Positions 45,285-57,030 of a stretch of 64,000 nucleotides of DNA are shown one piece after another (the first letter of the stretch is position 1; every line of letters starts with the position of its first letter). The DNA comes from Cinnamomum chago (lineage: Eukaryota; Streptophyta; Magnoliopsida; Laurales; Lauraceae), in assembly GCA_038049695.1 (NCBI GenBank), contig CP142451.1, positions 32,100,001-32,164,000 of the forward strand, written 5' to 3'. The position numbers and the translations under genes were made by a program. Under the pieces are notes generated by a model. The model ran no database searches, had not been told where the DNA came from, and worked only from the letters and a program-made list of their open reading frames with translations.

Positions 45285-47680
45285 CTAGAAAAATATGCCC
45301 GTACTTTATGATCAGTTTCGTTAAAATTTAATGCAAAAGGTTTTAGTCTGAGAAAGAGGGAAAAAAAAGTCCATAAGAATTCAAAACCTAATACCATATA
45401 ATTAAAAAAAAAAACAAGCCCATGAAAATTGAAGATTAATGATCAAGAAAAATAAAAAATAAAATCAAAACAAACAAACAATATAAACTATGAATAAAAT
45501 CCAATGAAATTTAAAAGAGACATAGAAATAAAACATAGAAATGAAAATTCATAATTAACTCAATAACATAAGAAATTTAAAAGAATCAAACACTGATAAG
45601 AAAAAAAAATCCTAAAAAATGGAGCACAAAAGGGCAAAGACAAAAGAACCCACAAGTCATGAAAAACCATCATTAAGAAAAATAACTAAAAGCCCATCAC
45701 AAGTGAAAAATTATAATAAAAGAAATACAAAATAAAGTGAAATAAATTTTATTAAAAAGGCTATAAAAATATATATAAATAAAGATCTATAGACAATACA
45801 ATTATAAAAGAAATTTAAAAGAACCAAACCAACTTATGATAATCTAATACTCAAAAATGGAAATTTGAAGGCAGAAAAGAAATAAGAAAAATCCATAAAA
45901 AGATTTCACAAAGAGAACTTAAAGAGCCCAATGGAAGTAAAATAAATAATTAACTCATAATGATAGGCATTAAAAAAATAAAAATAAAAATACAACAGAA
46001 AAATGAGAATTCCCAGAAAATCCCATGATATAAAGTGAATTAAAAGAAACAAAAAGCCAAAGAAAACCCAATACCCAAAAGTTGAAACAAAAAAGGGGAA
46101 AAAAAGAAGCTCATAATCTATGAAAACCATACAAATACAAACTATAAAAATATTGCAAATCTATAAAAATTTTAAACTGATGATTCTTTTGTATAAATCA
46201 TATTAAAATGAAATAATTAAAACTGCTCAAATAAAATATTATGAACTCAAACGTAAATGAATTAAAAAAGGTTTACCTCTTAAATTGAAATGTTTAATAA
46301 TTGCACCAATTGTCTCAAGATGCTCATATTTTAAAATGGGTTGAACACTGATCTAAACTAAGCTTGCAAATGAGACATGAGATGGTACTAAAAGGAGACA
46401 CAAAGAAACAAAAAAAAACTATTGAAGTTGCTCTAAAAAAATACAATGAACTTAAAAGTAAATTAATGGAAAAAATAAAAGTTCTCTTGTTGACATAGAG
46501 AAATAGAATTATATTGGAGAAAGTAGAAATTGATGATAATAAGAATGAGCTTAATTCTTTATTTAAATGGACCAATATTATTGGAGATTCCTTTAACCAT
46601 TAGTTCTGCATTCTTAAAACAAAGTGTACAATCAAAATCAATAGATAAAAAAGAAACCAGATCACCCAGAACCGAGAGTGGATTAAATAAAAAAGACTAA
46701 GGATTAAATAAACCAGACAACCCATAAATCGGCATTTCACATTCTAAAAAAAAAAAAAACAGAGAGAAAAAAATCATTTAATCAGAACAACAAATATACT
46801 TGAAATTCCTTAGATTAGTGGCACTTAGACACTGAGACCAATTAATACTCAAATTCTATTGCCTTGATAGAAATAAGATAATATTGAGAGTTTCTTAATA
46901 GACAAAAGGCATAATGGAGAGTCCAAATAAAAAAAAAATTTATTTGGAAAATTCTAGTATTTTGTATTTTTTTTATTAGAGAATCAATTTGACTGTGGAA
47001 AAAACTCAGAATGAGGTGAAAATTTGAGGTATCCCATAAATAGGAAGGATATTTGTCTTAATAATTGTGATTTTTAATAGATGGGGTCTATCGTAGTATT
47101 CCACTCAATTTACATCACGATTTATAAAAGTTAAAGCCACAAAAAAAAAAAAACCCAGACTCCACCCTTTCTCCCTTAGCAAGCGTGCATGGTAGCATAT
47201 CAGTTACATGGAAAGTTTTCCACCTCCTCTTTAGTTCCACACTATTGTCGCGAGTTTTTCTTTTTTCAATAATATTTTCATTTTCTTATTAATTATAAAA
47301 CTTATTGTTTTGTTTGGTCAATTCCATATACTAATTATATATTCATTTGAGTTTAGTTTTATTGTAAAATGGTTGTCATAGAAGATTAATGACTATATAG
47401 CAAATCATATAAAATAGTTATTTCAAAAGTTTGATCATCTATGCTTAAAGTACAATGCATAAGTATGAAAATAATAACAGCAATATTTATAGGGGTCAAT
47501 ATTCTAAAAATATAGTTATTTTTATAAATACCTCATAGATAAATTCCAACTCCAGGTCAATATTCCAAAGTGCAGCTGGGTCCCTTCTTCATTAACTAAT
47601 TTTAAGTTTTTGTTGATAACTGTTAACAAAAAGATGATTTTTAGTGTAGTGGTAAGGTCGTTCCTTTAAAAACCATATTG
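45285..47680 (-). repeat. Non-coding element, long inverted copy (about 2.4 kb)
   Basis: Its two ends (45285-45433 and 47119-47680) match the element at 37308-38093 in reverse orientation. The interior 45434-47118 is extremely A-rich, gene-free and absent from the short copy. The high-coordinate edge (the left end of the short copy) overlaps a tRNA-like segment: GTGTAGTGGTAAGG and GAGTTCGAGTCTC (47643-47697) resemble Pol III boxes A and B. The short copy therefore looks like an internal deletion derivative of this one. Confidence 0.7.
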
Positions 47681-47735
47681 TCCTGAGTTCGAGTCTCAGC
47701 ACATATTATGATTAATTTTTACCATGTCATTAAAA
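47643..47735 (+). mobile_element. Possible tRNA-like SINE head
   Basis: TTAGTGTAGTGGTAAGGTCG (box A-like) and GAGTTCGAGTCTC (box B-like) lie 30-odd bases apart, as in tRNA-derived SINEs. I could not delimit a tail or target duplication, and part of it is shared with the inverted copy near 37320, so it may be an integral part of that element. Confidence 0.35.
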
Positions 47736-48402
47736 ATACTTGGGTTGGGTCCAAAAGGTGTGCTTTATCTTTGGCCCGACCTAATTTACCCCGACCCGAC
47801 CCGTTTGCTATGGTCAAACTAAATTAAATTGGTAAATTCGATTAGTCAAAATCAATTGGAATGAATTGGAAGTGATTTCAATTTAAAATCACTTCGCTTC
47901 ATATATATATATATATATAATATAATATAATAATAGACCGAATATCTTTTAACATATCTTTTAAGATATGATTCCATCACTATAAGATTTTAAAAAATCT
48001 CCAAATATGGATTGACTTGACCCCATATCAGAGGTAAAAGTAGACGAGTATGATTTCATAGCTAAGGCGGGTGAACACGGTCCATGCACATCTCAACAGA
48101 TGTATGCAATAATTATGTTCACAAATAAAATAACATCAACAACAAAGCTAGATTACAAAATATAAGAAAACTAAAACTCCCGATATAGTTTTCTCACCTT
48201 TACTAAATCTCATAAAACAATCGTCCAGAAGAAGGGATAGACACTCATATACCTTCATATGCGAATTTCCACACGTGAAGAACACATATCTGCATTAACA
48301 ATTTTCTGAGTAAGGCCCAACCCAACCAAATCCCAATTACAGGCTAGGTTCCTAAGGTTCATGTTAGGTTCAGGCTTGGGTTTATTATAGGAAAGTTTTG
48401 CA
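47736..48402. other. Intergenic sequence with (AT)n
   Basis: There is an (AT)n tract at 47901-47935 and a GACCCGACCCG patch at 47797-47808. No gene is supported. Confidence 0.45.
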
Positions 48403-48403
48403 T

Positions 48404-48606
48404 CCGATCACCTACCGTAGTTGTTATACCTTCACCGTGAGTGGACCAATAGCAGTCCACCACGTCATTTAAAAGTTTAGGTGATTTTCTTTCATCTGAT
48501 TTAAACTTTTTAAACCTCAAAATCACCTAAATTTTTAGATGACGTGGCGGACTGTTATTAGTCCACTCACGATGAAAGTATAACAACTGCGATAATAGGT
48601 GATCTG
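48404..48606. mobile_element. Foldback MITE, about 200 bp
   Basis: The left arm CGATCACCTACCGTAGTTG, then GTGAGTGGACCAATAGCAGT and CCACGTCATTTAAAAGTTTA, is inverted at the right (arm length about 85 bp, spacer about 35 bp). It is a short non-coding foldback element. Exact ends and target duplication are uncertain. Confidence 0.75.
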
Positions 48607-50433
48607 GACTCTCAGTTTTCTTTTCTTGTTTTGCCAGATATCCTGGGACCAAGAGAGTCCACACAACTGGAAAGAAGATGCCCACACAAATGGAAAGGTC
48701 AACGACAAAGTGGAAAAAGTAGGCATCATGGATCAATCTCTGGGTAGATAATTGACTAACAGGGTTGACCTTTTGAAAATAATTGTAGCCAACTGTTTAC
48801 CAATTGTTTCATACGTTTTCTTTTACTGTAAATTAATTCAAAAACGACAAACTGACCCTCCATATTGCCATCTACATTAACAATTTTCTGATGTATAAGT
48901 GCGATTGGTGTAGGGCCCAACCGACCCAAACCAATGCACAGGTTGGGTACTTTTTAATGTTGATGATGAGCGGTTCAGTCTAGAATTTATGATAGGATAG
49001 TTTATTCCATGGCCCCTTTAGGTTCTCGGAAGTAATTTATATGCTTACGATCTGTTTGATACTGTTTCTTTTACTGAAAATTAGAAATGACAAAACGACC
49101 CTTAATATTATCCCTCAACTGATGTAATGAATTTTTACCAAAAAATTAAAACAATGATGTAATGAATTCTAGATTTTTTTTTTCTTGTTTTTCCCATAAA
49201 TTCCAAGCTTTACACAGATGACGTTTGTGAGACCATATGTCAATCAACTTTGTGAGAATGAACAAAAACCTAGGAACTCCAACAATTTGGAAAAACTCAA
49301 GATCTAAAACATAATAATAATTGAGTCCTGCTATGTGGACATACTGGGGGACCGAATGGTGGCCCAGTCCCCCTAGACACCCGTTGGAACCCACCGTTGG
49401 GATCCTGGCCACCATTCGGTCGTCCCCGTATGTCCAAGTGGACTTATGCATAATAATTCCCATTAATACAGGAACCTTTGTTATAAACACAACGGTCTCA
49501 ATTTGGGTTGAAATCGTGCTCGGTTCGAGTTAATATACCTATCAATGTGCTAGAACTTATTGCGCAATGGGAAGTGCTAACTATTGCAACCTTGATATTT
49601 TGGGTTCGAGTCATGTTCCAATAGATTTTTATAAGATAATGTGCATACTAGGTAAAGTCAAGTTAAAACTCTTTAACTCATGTCCGCTCTTCCAGGATTA
49701 GATCCAGTCTGGTTGGCCAAAAACTGTTCTCACTGTCCCCTCCTGGGAGTCTTATCATCTGTAAGGTTAAAGATCAAAGTTCTCAAAATCCCCCCATTAT
49801 GAGGCAATGTATGTTTTCGAAAAGTGTATAAAACTAATCCCAGCGATTTTTTTGTTGTAACTTCATTCATATTTGGTTGGCCACAACAACCGGGCCGCAA
49901 AGCCATCAAAAAATTTTACTCCATAAAATACAAGTAAGCTGATTATTTCACCAATTGCTAATTTCTTATCTCACTTCATATTTAGTTCACGCAGTGAAAC
50001 AAACATAAATACAGTGAGATTGTAAAAAATCCCAGCTGTCTGTCATTTGTAAATTCCCCATATGCTTGTTTAGTAGGTCCACGGGATGGGCCATGTCCAA
50101 AAAACATCCCACAAAGCTAAGTATCTCATGGTCCATATTAAGTTTTAAAACGTGTGAAATTAATTCTAATCATCCTGATGTAACTAGTGATAGGGCGGAC
50201 CCATGTAGATTGCAGCATGATGAATAATCTGGATCACATGGTGGGAGCATTGCTAGCATTTCTATTCTTTCTTGTGGATCTGAATTAACAAAACTTATAA
50301 AATACCATTTGACCAAAAAACCCAGATCCAATTATACCTTCTTTCAAAAAGCAGGAACTCAAAACCGTTAAAAACAGTAAGCTTTTGATGCAAATCTTGG
50401 AGAGTTTTTCTTCAAACAAATTATCTTGAAAAA
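48607..50433. other. Intergenic sequence and 3' flank of KU70
   Basis: Apart from the palindrome at 49326-49440 there is a weak tRNA/SINE-like box B (GGGTTCGAGTC, about 49603-49613). No ORF is supported. The KU70 3' UTR must lie in the last few hundred bases before 50433, but no canonical AATAAA is obvious. Confidence 0.45.
49326..49440. repeat. Near-perfect palindrome, about 115 bp
   Basis: Arms around TGGACATACTGGGGGACCG and its complement (CGTCCCCGTATGTCCA side) include GACCGAATGGTGGCC against GGCCACCATTCGGTC. The centre contains two GTTGG repeats. It is GC-rich within an AT-rich region and is probably a small foldback element. Confidence 0.75.
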
Positions 50434-52454
50434 TCACTTGCCCATATGAGTTAATATGCGGCTGATTAAGGCCTCCTTCTTTCCAGCAACTGGGAGGCCG
50501 TGTGCCGAAAGATAGTACTTCAACTCTGCAACAGTCAAATCTTTTAACTGCAAAAATGAATAGGTAACAAAAATCTCATCACCACCTAAAGCTTTTCACT
50601 AAATTTTAAAAGTAACTTTTATGAAGAAAATCTAGCAATGCTTTCACCCTTCCGTTATCTGCGAGATCAGCCCACTCGTAATTTGCACATTCCTGAACAG
50701 CTGTTTCTACGATAGCTTTTCGCTTTTTTGCAGCGTCACTCATGGTAGATTTTGCAGCATTGTTTTCAGCTTCCTCCTGGTCATGGTTCTCACCATAGAC
50801 AGAAACTTTATAGTCCTCCAATGCATTAACGACTCCTGGTCTGCAGTAGATTCATAAAAATAAACTCCTTTCTTGTTACTGCAATCTTATATAAACATAT
50901 AATGTGGGAAGATGAGGTGGAGGAGATGGACATATCATTGCATTGGGTAGCATTTTGTAGACCAGCATAAGGAGCTGGGAAGGTAATGGAATATGCCATA
51001 TATGTTACCTCGCCATGCCTTCTTCATCTGGCACCGTTTCATCTTCTGTCTCTGGCATCTCATCATCCCCTAGAGCCAAGGCTTCCAATATCGCATAGTG
51101 CCTCTGCAAGGCTAAATAAAGTACTACTGTGAATACAGAACATTCTAATGAAAGATTGGTGTTAGCAATCAGACAATATCACACAGTGGACATCTGTTGA
51201 CTTTGTATGATATACCATGCATTTGTCATGAAATTGAGTTCCTAGGAGGTCTAAGAGTTTGAATTTCTGTGAGTGATTAAGAAAGAAGAATCAAAGGTGA
51301 ATATCCAAAAATGACCATCAAATAACCTCCCCTTTAATGGAAATAGAATCAAGGGAAGATTGGGACTTGAACACTTAGCCATCACACTTGTAATTCCAAT
51401 CCTAGGAAGGTCGAGGGCCCATATACATCAGTACTTTATACCCTTTACAACTCAGTTCAATGACTAAGATCCATTGATTCAAGGACACAAGAATACCCAG
51501 ACCCAGAAACTGGAGAAACTTCAAGCAGGAGCCTGGTAGATAACATCATCAGTATCATCTTAACCTTATGCCATTATTTGGAAGATAGTACGGCACTTTT
51601 ATCTGTCCATTGTTTGCCAGATCACTTAGTTTGATTAATCCAATAAACTCAGTTCAGGCGAATAATTTCTTCATAAGGTACTAATTTTCAAGATATTTTA
51701 TAATTTTGAAGAATTTTAGGACCTGCATGGACTTACACAGAGACCGGCACAAGCATCTGAGACATTGGTTTATTCTTGCTCGGTCCTGATAACTCTAACA
51801 TACTTTAGCATGCTAGTGTCACAGTCAACTAAAAACAAAAAAACAAAGAAAGAAAAGGACTACAAGCACAACCACTGACTAGAGAACTCTTATACAGTTT
51901 AATGACAAGTACATAAGTGAAAATATTGTCTAATTCTTTACTTTCTCATTCGATTTCAGCATGCAAACATGTAATAGGGTTAATTTTATAGCTCAATGAT
52001 AAAAATGTAGGTACACATGTTGAATATGAGGAAAGATACACATGTTGAATATGAGGAAAGAATGATGTACATCCTTTGTGGAAAATGCAGTGCTCATTAT
52101 TAATTCATTGGGAAACATCCATTTAATGAGTTAAAGAATAGACTTCAGATAGGAGATGTTTTGTACCAGGATTTGCAAACTGGCAAACTGAAAAATCTTT
52201 CAAGTCCACACGTTTTAAAAGAACAGACGCTTTCTTGATTTGATCATCAATTGCTCGGGGTGTTGTAGCATCAATAGCCATATGAAGCTGCATACAATCT
52301 CAAATTACTATAAGTAAATTATATTTAAGATGACAGAATAATTCAGCACGATTTTTCTTACCTCTTCAGCATGTCTAATGTCGTCAGAATATGGAAGGTA
52401 TATCATGTGCATTCCAGGAGGTTCAACTTGACCGCTCGAACTAGTTATCTCATC
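50434..52454 (-). CDS. KU70: KU70 (ATP-dependent DNA helicase subunit Ku70), last five exons
   Basis: Five exons with GT-AG borders join in frame: 52454-52362, 52287-52167, 51111-51009, 50840-50648 and 50547-50434 (207 residues, stop at 50434-50436). They read PPGMHMIYLPYSDDIRHAEE, IKKASVLLKRVDLKDFSVCQ, RHYAILEALALGDDEMPE, EGMARPGV, YKVSVYGEN and KKRKAIVE. The end is a SAP domain, LKDLTVAELKYYLSAHGLP and KKEALISRILTHMGK. This matches the C-terminal arm and SAP domain of plant Ku70, which with Ku80 encircles DNA ends in non-homologous end joining and protects telomeres in the nucleus. No stop or frameshift is present in these exons. The N-terminal vWA and core exons are not in the window and should lie beyond 64000. 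The intron before 52454 is occupied by copia elements. Confidence 0.92.
52010..52065. repeat. Tandem duplication of about 25 bp in a KU70 intron
   Basis: TACACATGTTGAATATGAGG occurs twice in succession (about 52012 and 52037) in the intron between the third-last and fourth-last exons. Confidence 0.8.
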
Positions 52455-52754
52455 CTGTAAAAGTTAGCCATGATTAGGTAGGTTAACTATAAGCCAGCAA
52501 AAGATGTCAAAACCAAAAATTATACCAAAAGTTAGGCATGTAGGGTAGAAACACTACAAATGCATTGTTACATTAAGTTAGAAACGCTGGTTGTTCTGTT
52601 GAGCTAATGCAATAATGAAATCTAAGATATTGCATTGTGTCGCAAAAGAGAACTACATCAAACTTTTAAAAAATGACAAATAGCATCTAAATTGCATGAA
52701 GAAAAATAATCATGGCAATGCTTTAGGAGAAAGAGAACCACTTGGAGTCATAAA

Positions 52755-54300
52755 ATGATGCGGTCATCTCATTATTACACATTTTCTTCTGTCACTGTGC
52801 CACAACCAAACCAGCAGTCAGTCACAACTTCTACTGCTCTTACTCCCGAGGTAGTTCAACAAATGATTCAATCAGTTTTTTCTGAACTTGGTCTTCTCAC
52901 AGGTAAAATAAAAAAGCAAATCCCTAATTTGGTCTGTTGACTTAGGTGGTTCTAAATTCTAATCACACGACATTCTCTTCAGCATACCTTTTTTTATATA
53001 AAACCCTACCATGGAAACTTACAAATTTACACAGCTGATGGAGAACATCTACCCCCTCAGGCCATTGGTGATATTCCACAATCATTGCCATTGTGTCGTG
53101 CTCTACTCACCCCAATTGACTTCCAATTTGTTTTCTGTTAGTAAAATTGTTGACAATAACTGCAGTTTTTTTTTTTTTTTTTTTTTAATGCCGGTTGTGT
53201 TGTGCAGGATCATGTCTCGAGGAAAGTGACTGGGAAGGGGCTTAAATGGGGAAGATTATTTCCTTTTAACATATTGGCTCCACAGCTTAACAAATCATTG
53301 TTTTCAGTTGCTTCATCTTGCAATAGTGACTTTCATTTTTCATAGACAACTAGAATATTTGAATGACAACAATTTTTTTATTTATGTTTAACTTAAGGTT
53401 GTTATTAAATAAAAATCATGTTTCTTCTCAGTGATATTTCCTTTCATTGTGCTAGTTGTAAAATGCGGAAGAGTAAGACTTCTTCGTTTCCCACACAATG
53501 ATATCACCACCAATTCTCTTGATTTAATTCACAGTGATATATGGGGAATTGCTCTTATGTTTTCAGACACTCATTATAAGTAATTTGTCACATTTATAGA
53601 TGACTACAGCCAATTGACAGGGATTTATTTTTTGCGCCTCAAATCTGAAGTGTTTGATGCATTTCAAAGGTTTTTAGCTCTAACTGAAAACTAGTTCTCG
53701 CAACATATTAAGATTCTTTGCTCTGATTCTGGAGGAGAATATTTGTCTAACGAATTTCAGAATTTTCTTTAAAACAAATGTATAGTCTCCCAGCAATCTT
53801 GTCGACATACACGTCAACAAAATGGGGTTGTGGAACACAAAAGTTGCCATCTTTTAGATATCACTCGAACACTTCTCCTCGAGTCATCTCTCTCTTCCAC
53901 CTTTTGGGTAAAAGCCATTTCCAGTGCAGTTCATGTCATTAGTCAACTTCTATCAGTCAAATTGCAAAACCAGTATCTCTATTGTTGATTGTATGGTAAT
54001 TCCCGAGTTATTCTCATCTTCATACTTTTGGCTCTGTGTTTTGTGCATATTCCACCACATGACAGAAACAAGTTGATTGCACAATCTGCTATATGTAATT
54101 TTCTTGGTTATGCAGCTAACCAAAAAGGATTTGCCTGTTATGATCCATGTGCTCGTCGCATTCGTATCTCCTGCAATGTCACATTTTAGGAGAATCAATT
54201 CTATTTTCAACTTCATCCAACTAGTTTACCTGACTCTTACGAATCAGTTTTATATGATTTCGCTAACTCTTCTGAAATAACAAATTTAAGCTCGGGCTAG
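52755..54300 (+). pseudogene. Outer copia: gag end, protease and integrase
   Basis: The first ORF has a gag/pre-protease phrase (ALTPEVVQQMIQSVFSELG). Then come protease-region remnants (NLQIYTADGEHLP, NLFSVSKIVDNN) and DHVSRKVTGKGLKWGRL. The integrase shows FVTFIDDYSQLTGIYFL, ILCSDSGGEYLSNEF and RQQNGVVEHKSCHLLDITR, then a late integrase piece (FLGYAANQKGFACYDP, 54089-54150). At least six stops or frame changes separate these parts. A T-run at 53167-53185 has expanded inside the frame. Confidence 0.83.
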
Positions 54301-54924
54301 TTTATATGTGGAGGTATTCATGATTCTACAAATGCAGTTCTTGACAGACCATAGACTCCTGCACCTGATCAGACTCCACCGTGGCTTATTAGAAGGTTAA
54401 TTCATTCCTTGAAACCACCTGATAGATATGAATTTCCAAATGTTTCTTTGGTTGCTACCTTGTCCACCATATCCATCCCTAACCCCCATTTGTTGGCTGT
54501 GACCCAACCATGTTGCCAAGCTTGATGCCCTGGCAAGAAACCACACTTGGGATATTGTTCAATGTCTGGTAGGCAACAAACCTATTGGGTGTAAATGGGT
54601 TTACTTGATGAACCTTAAACCTGAAGGGGCTTTGAATAGCTAAAAGGCTTGTCCAGTGGCTCTGGGCAATCAACAAGTGTATGGCATTAATTGTGAAGAG
54701 ACCTTTGCTCTAAGGCCAAAAATGACAACTCTAAGAATAGTTTTTGACATTGCTGCTGCCCAGTCCTGGACACTCTTCCAAATGAATGTGAAAAATGCTT
54801 TTCTTCAGGGGAATCTTAAAGAACAAGTGTGTATGAAACTTCCTCTGGGAGTTCCTGGTAGTTAGGAAATGATGTTTGCAAGCTACAAAAGATCTCTATA
54901 TGGTCTTAAGCAAGACCCCTATGC

Positions 54925-55126
54925 ACAACTAATTTTGTGCCGTTTCGGCCGAAAAAGCCAATATTTTCCGTTTTGGTCAAGTGGCAGAAACGAAATTTAA
55001 AAAAAAGAATCTTTTTTTTTTTTTTATTTCGGCCAAAATCATGGGATTTTGGCCGAAATGTCTTTCAAACATTAAAAAAAACTAGAAGTCGAGTTGACTA
55101 GGACTTGCAGTGTAAAAAAAAAAAAG

Positions 55127-55163
<37 letters not shown>

Positions 55164-55399
55164 AATCGAGGTATCCCTGTCTGCCTCTATCGATGGGATG
55201 ATCATGAGGGTTGCTGGTTGGAAGAGCTGAAAACTAGTCACCAATCCTTGTCTTCTGCATTGACTTTTATCTTCTTGTTTTCCCTATTTCAGCTAGGTTT
55301 TTTTTTTACTCCGAATAAAGAACTCGGCGCCCTTATACATATAAATAAGTAAAAGACTCTTGTCAAATGAATGACCCACCCATCTAGCACGTGCAATGA

Positions 55400-55462
<63 letters not shown>

Positions 55463-55829
55463 CATATGACATGTGGTGGAGGTGTGCATGAGTCGTGTGA
55501 GATGTGATGTCTTCCACCAACAATCATTTATCACATGGTGTTCCACATGCTCTCACCTTCAACTGGTCCAACCCATGTTTCCCAAGGCTACGAGGAAATT
55601 TGTAGGCTCTACGGTAGGGTCAACCCATTAAAAACCCAAAGCGTTTAAATGAAATGTCCCATTTATACAGGGCTCTAGCCAAATTTCATAGAGAGATTTC
55701 ATATATTTTTTTTTATTTTTTAATATATATATATTTCCGAAAAGTTACTCCGAAAAGTTTCGTTGAAATTCCGAAACACCGAAATATTTCATTTTGAAAG
55801 CCAGACTGAAACGAAATTGACAACTATGT
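54925..55829. mobile_element. hAT-type MITE inserted in outer copia RT, 905 bp
   Basis: Target copies are CCCTATGC (54917-54924) and CCCTCTGC (55830-55837), 8 bp with one difference; the RT codons KQxPSAWF are split at this point. The ends carry imperfect inverted sequence rich in TTTCGGCCGAAA and CCGAAACACCGAAA motifs. The interior has an (AT)n/(AG)n tract (55127-55164) and a long (GA)n tract (55398-55456). Confidence 0.75.
55398..55456. repeat. (GA)n microsatellite
   Basis: An almost uninterrupted GA run of nearly 60 bp creates Ser-Leu repeat ORFs on the minus strand that are not genes. Confidence 0.95.
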
Positions 55830-56631
55830 CCCTCTGCCTGGTTTAAGAAATTTCATGAGACTCTTCGATCTTCTCATTTCATACAAAGTAAGAGTTTCTT
55901 CACCATTTGGTATCTGGGATAACAATTCTGCTTATTTATGTGGATGGTATTATCATTACTGTATTTGAAATGAATGGGATATAGACTATTAAAAATACAC
56001 TTCATACTTCGTTTCATATAAAGGATCTGGGTCATCCTCAATATTTTTTGGGACTCGAGGTGCATACTTTAGAAAGCGGCATTTTTATCAATTAGTATAA
56101 ATATGCTAAGGACTTGATTGCCTTTGCCCGTCTTGAGAATTCAACTCCAATTGACACTATTGGAAGTTAATTTCAAGTACCAGCGAGATGATGAACTTTT
56201 TTATCCCATACTTGTAGAAGATTGGTACGGAGTCGTTTATTAAACTATCACCCGACCAGACATTCTTATGTTGTTAATTGTGGGTCAATTCAAGTATGCT
56301 CCTTGACATCTTCATCTTTTGGCTGTCAAACGGATAATTGGTTATGTTCTTGGCACATCTGAGCATGGATTATTTTTTCCTGTTGGATCTCCTCGAGTTA
56401 CAAGGTTATAGCGATGTAGATTGCCGATTGTCCTGATACTCACCAATCAACCACTAATAAGTGCACGTGCCTTGGCAATGTTCTCATATCCTGGAAATGA
56501 AAGAAACAGAGGCGGGTTCCCAAGTCATCCACTAAGGCTGAGTAATCAAGTGGTGTCTTCTACTTTCTCCGAAATTATTTCACTTAGACAACTTTTATCT
56601 GAGTTGGTTTTTACACATACTCATCCTTATG

Positions 56632-57012
56632 TGTTGGTGAAGCTTGATCTAGACATGTTAATTATTTATAGGGGTAAATCTGTAATTTGTCAGTAAAATC
56701 TGGACCCTCTGTTATAAGGTCAGATCCGACGGTTGTGGGTGTTTGAGGGTTTTAGGGCTTCATGTATTTATTCTAGGTGGTGAGAGCATTGTACTATGAG
56801 CGTGAGAAAGCGAAGGAGAATCTGGGAGGGTCTTGTAATCTTGTATGCACAAGGAGAGAGTTGTTCTTCTTGTGGGAATCTCCAAGAATAGTGAACCGGC
56901 TTGAATCTCATGTGGATGTAGCCCATATCGGGTGAACCACATAAATCTCATGTGTTTGTTGTGTGCTTGATTGTGTGCTCTTGATCGACTGCGTGAGTGT
57001 TCGATCCATAAA
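56632..57012 (+). repeat. 5' LTR of Tork-like copia
   Basis: It starts TGTTGGTGAAGC and ends around TGTTCGATCCATA, about 380 bp, with a TATA-like GTATTTATTC near 56763. It is matched by the LTR at 62216-62582. Confidence 0.82.
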
Positions 57013-57014
57013 AA

Positions 57015-57030
57015 CCGGTATCAGAGCCAA
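57015..57030 (+). promoter_or_regulatory. Primer binding site (tRNA-Met) of Tork-like copia
   Basis: ACCGGTATCAGAGCCA lies just inside the 5' LTR and complements the 3' end of initiator tRNA-Met except for one changed base (CGG for TGG). Confidence 0.8.

Larger units (their letters stand above)
54370..56631 (+). pseudogene. Outer copia: reverse transcriptase and part of RNase H, split by a MITE
   Basis: RT begins around GCKWVYLMN-like residues (54590) and is open at 54656-54865 with FALRPKMTTLRIVFDIAAAQ and LFQMNVKNAFLQGNLKEQVC, then KRSLYGLKQDP. A 905-bp MITE interrupts it at 54925-55829, after which AWFKKFHETLRSSHF resumes. Later pieces are TITRPDILM, HLHLLAVKRIIGYVLGTSEH and STFSEIISLRQLLSEL, ending where the Tork-like element enters at 56632. 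Many stops are present. Confidence 0.85.

Noticed and set aside
49510-49790. SINE with box B GGGTTCGAGTC
   Set aside because: Box A is weak and I found no A-tail or target duplication.
55289-55546. Minus-strand ORFs with long Ser-Leu repeats
   Set aside because: They arise from the (GA)n microsatellite at 55398-55456.
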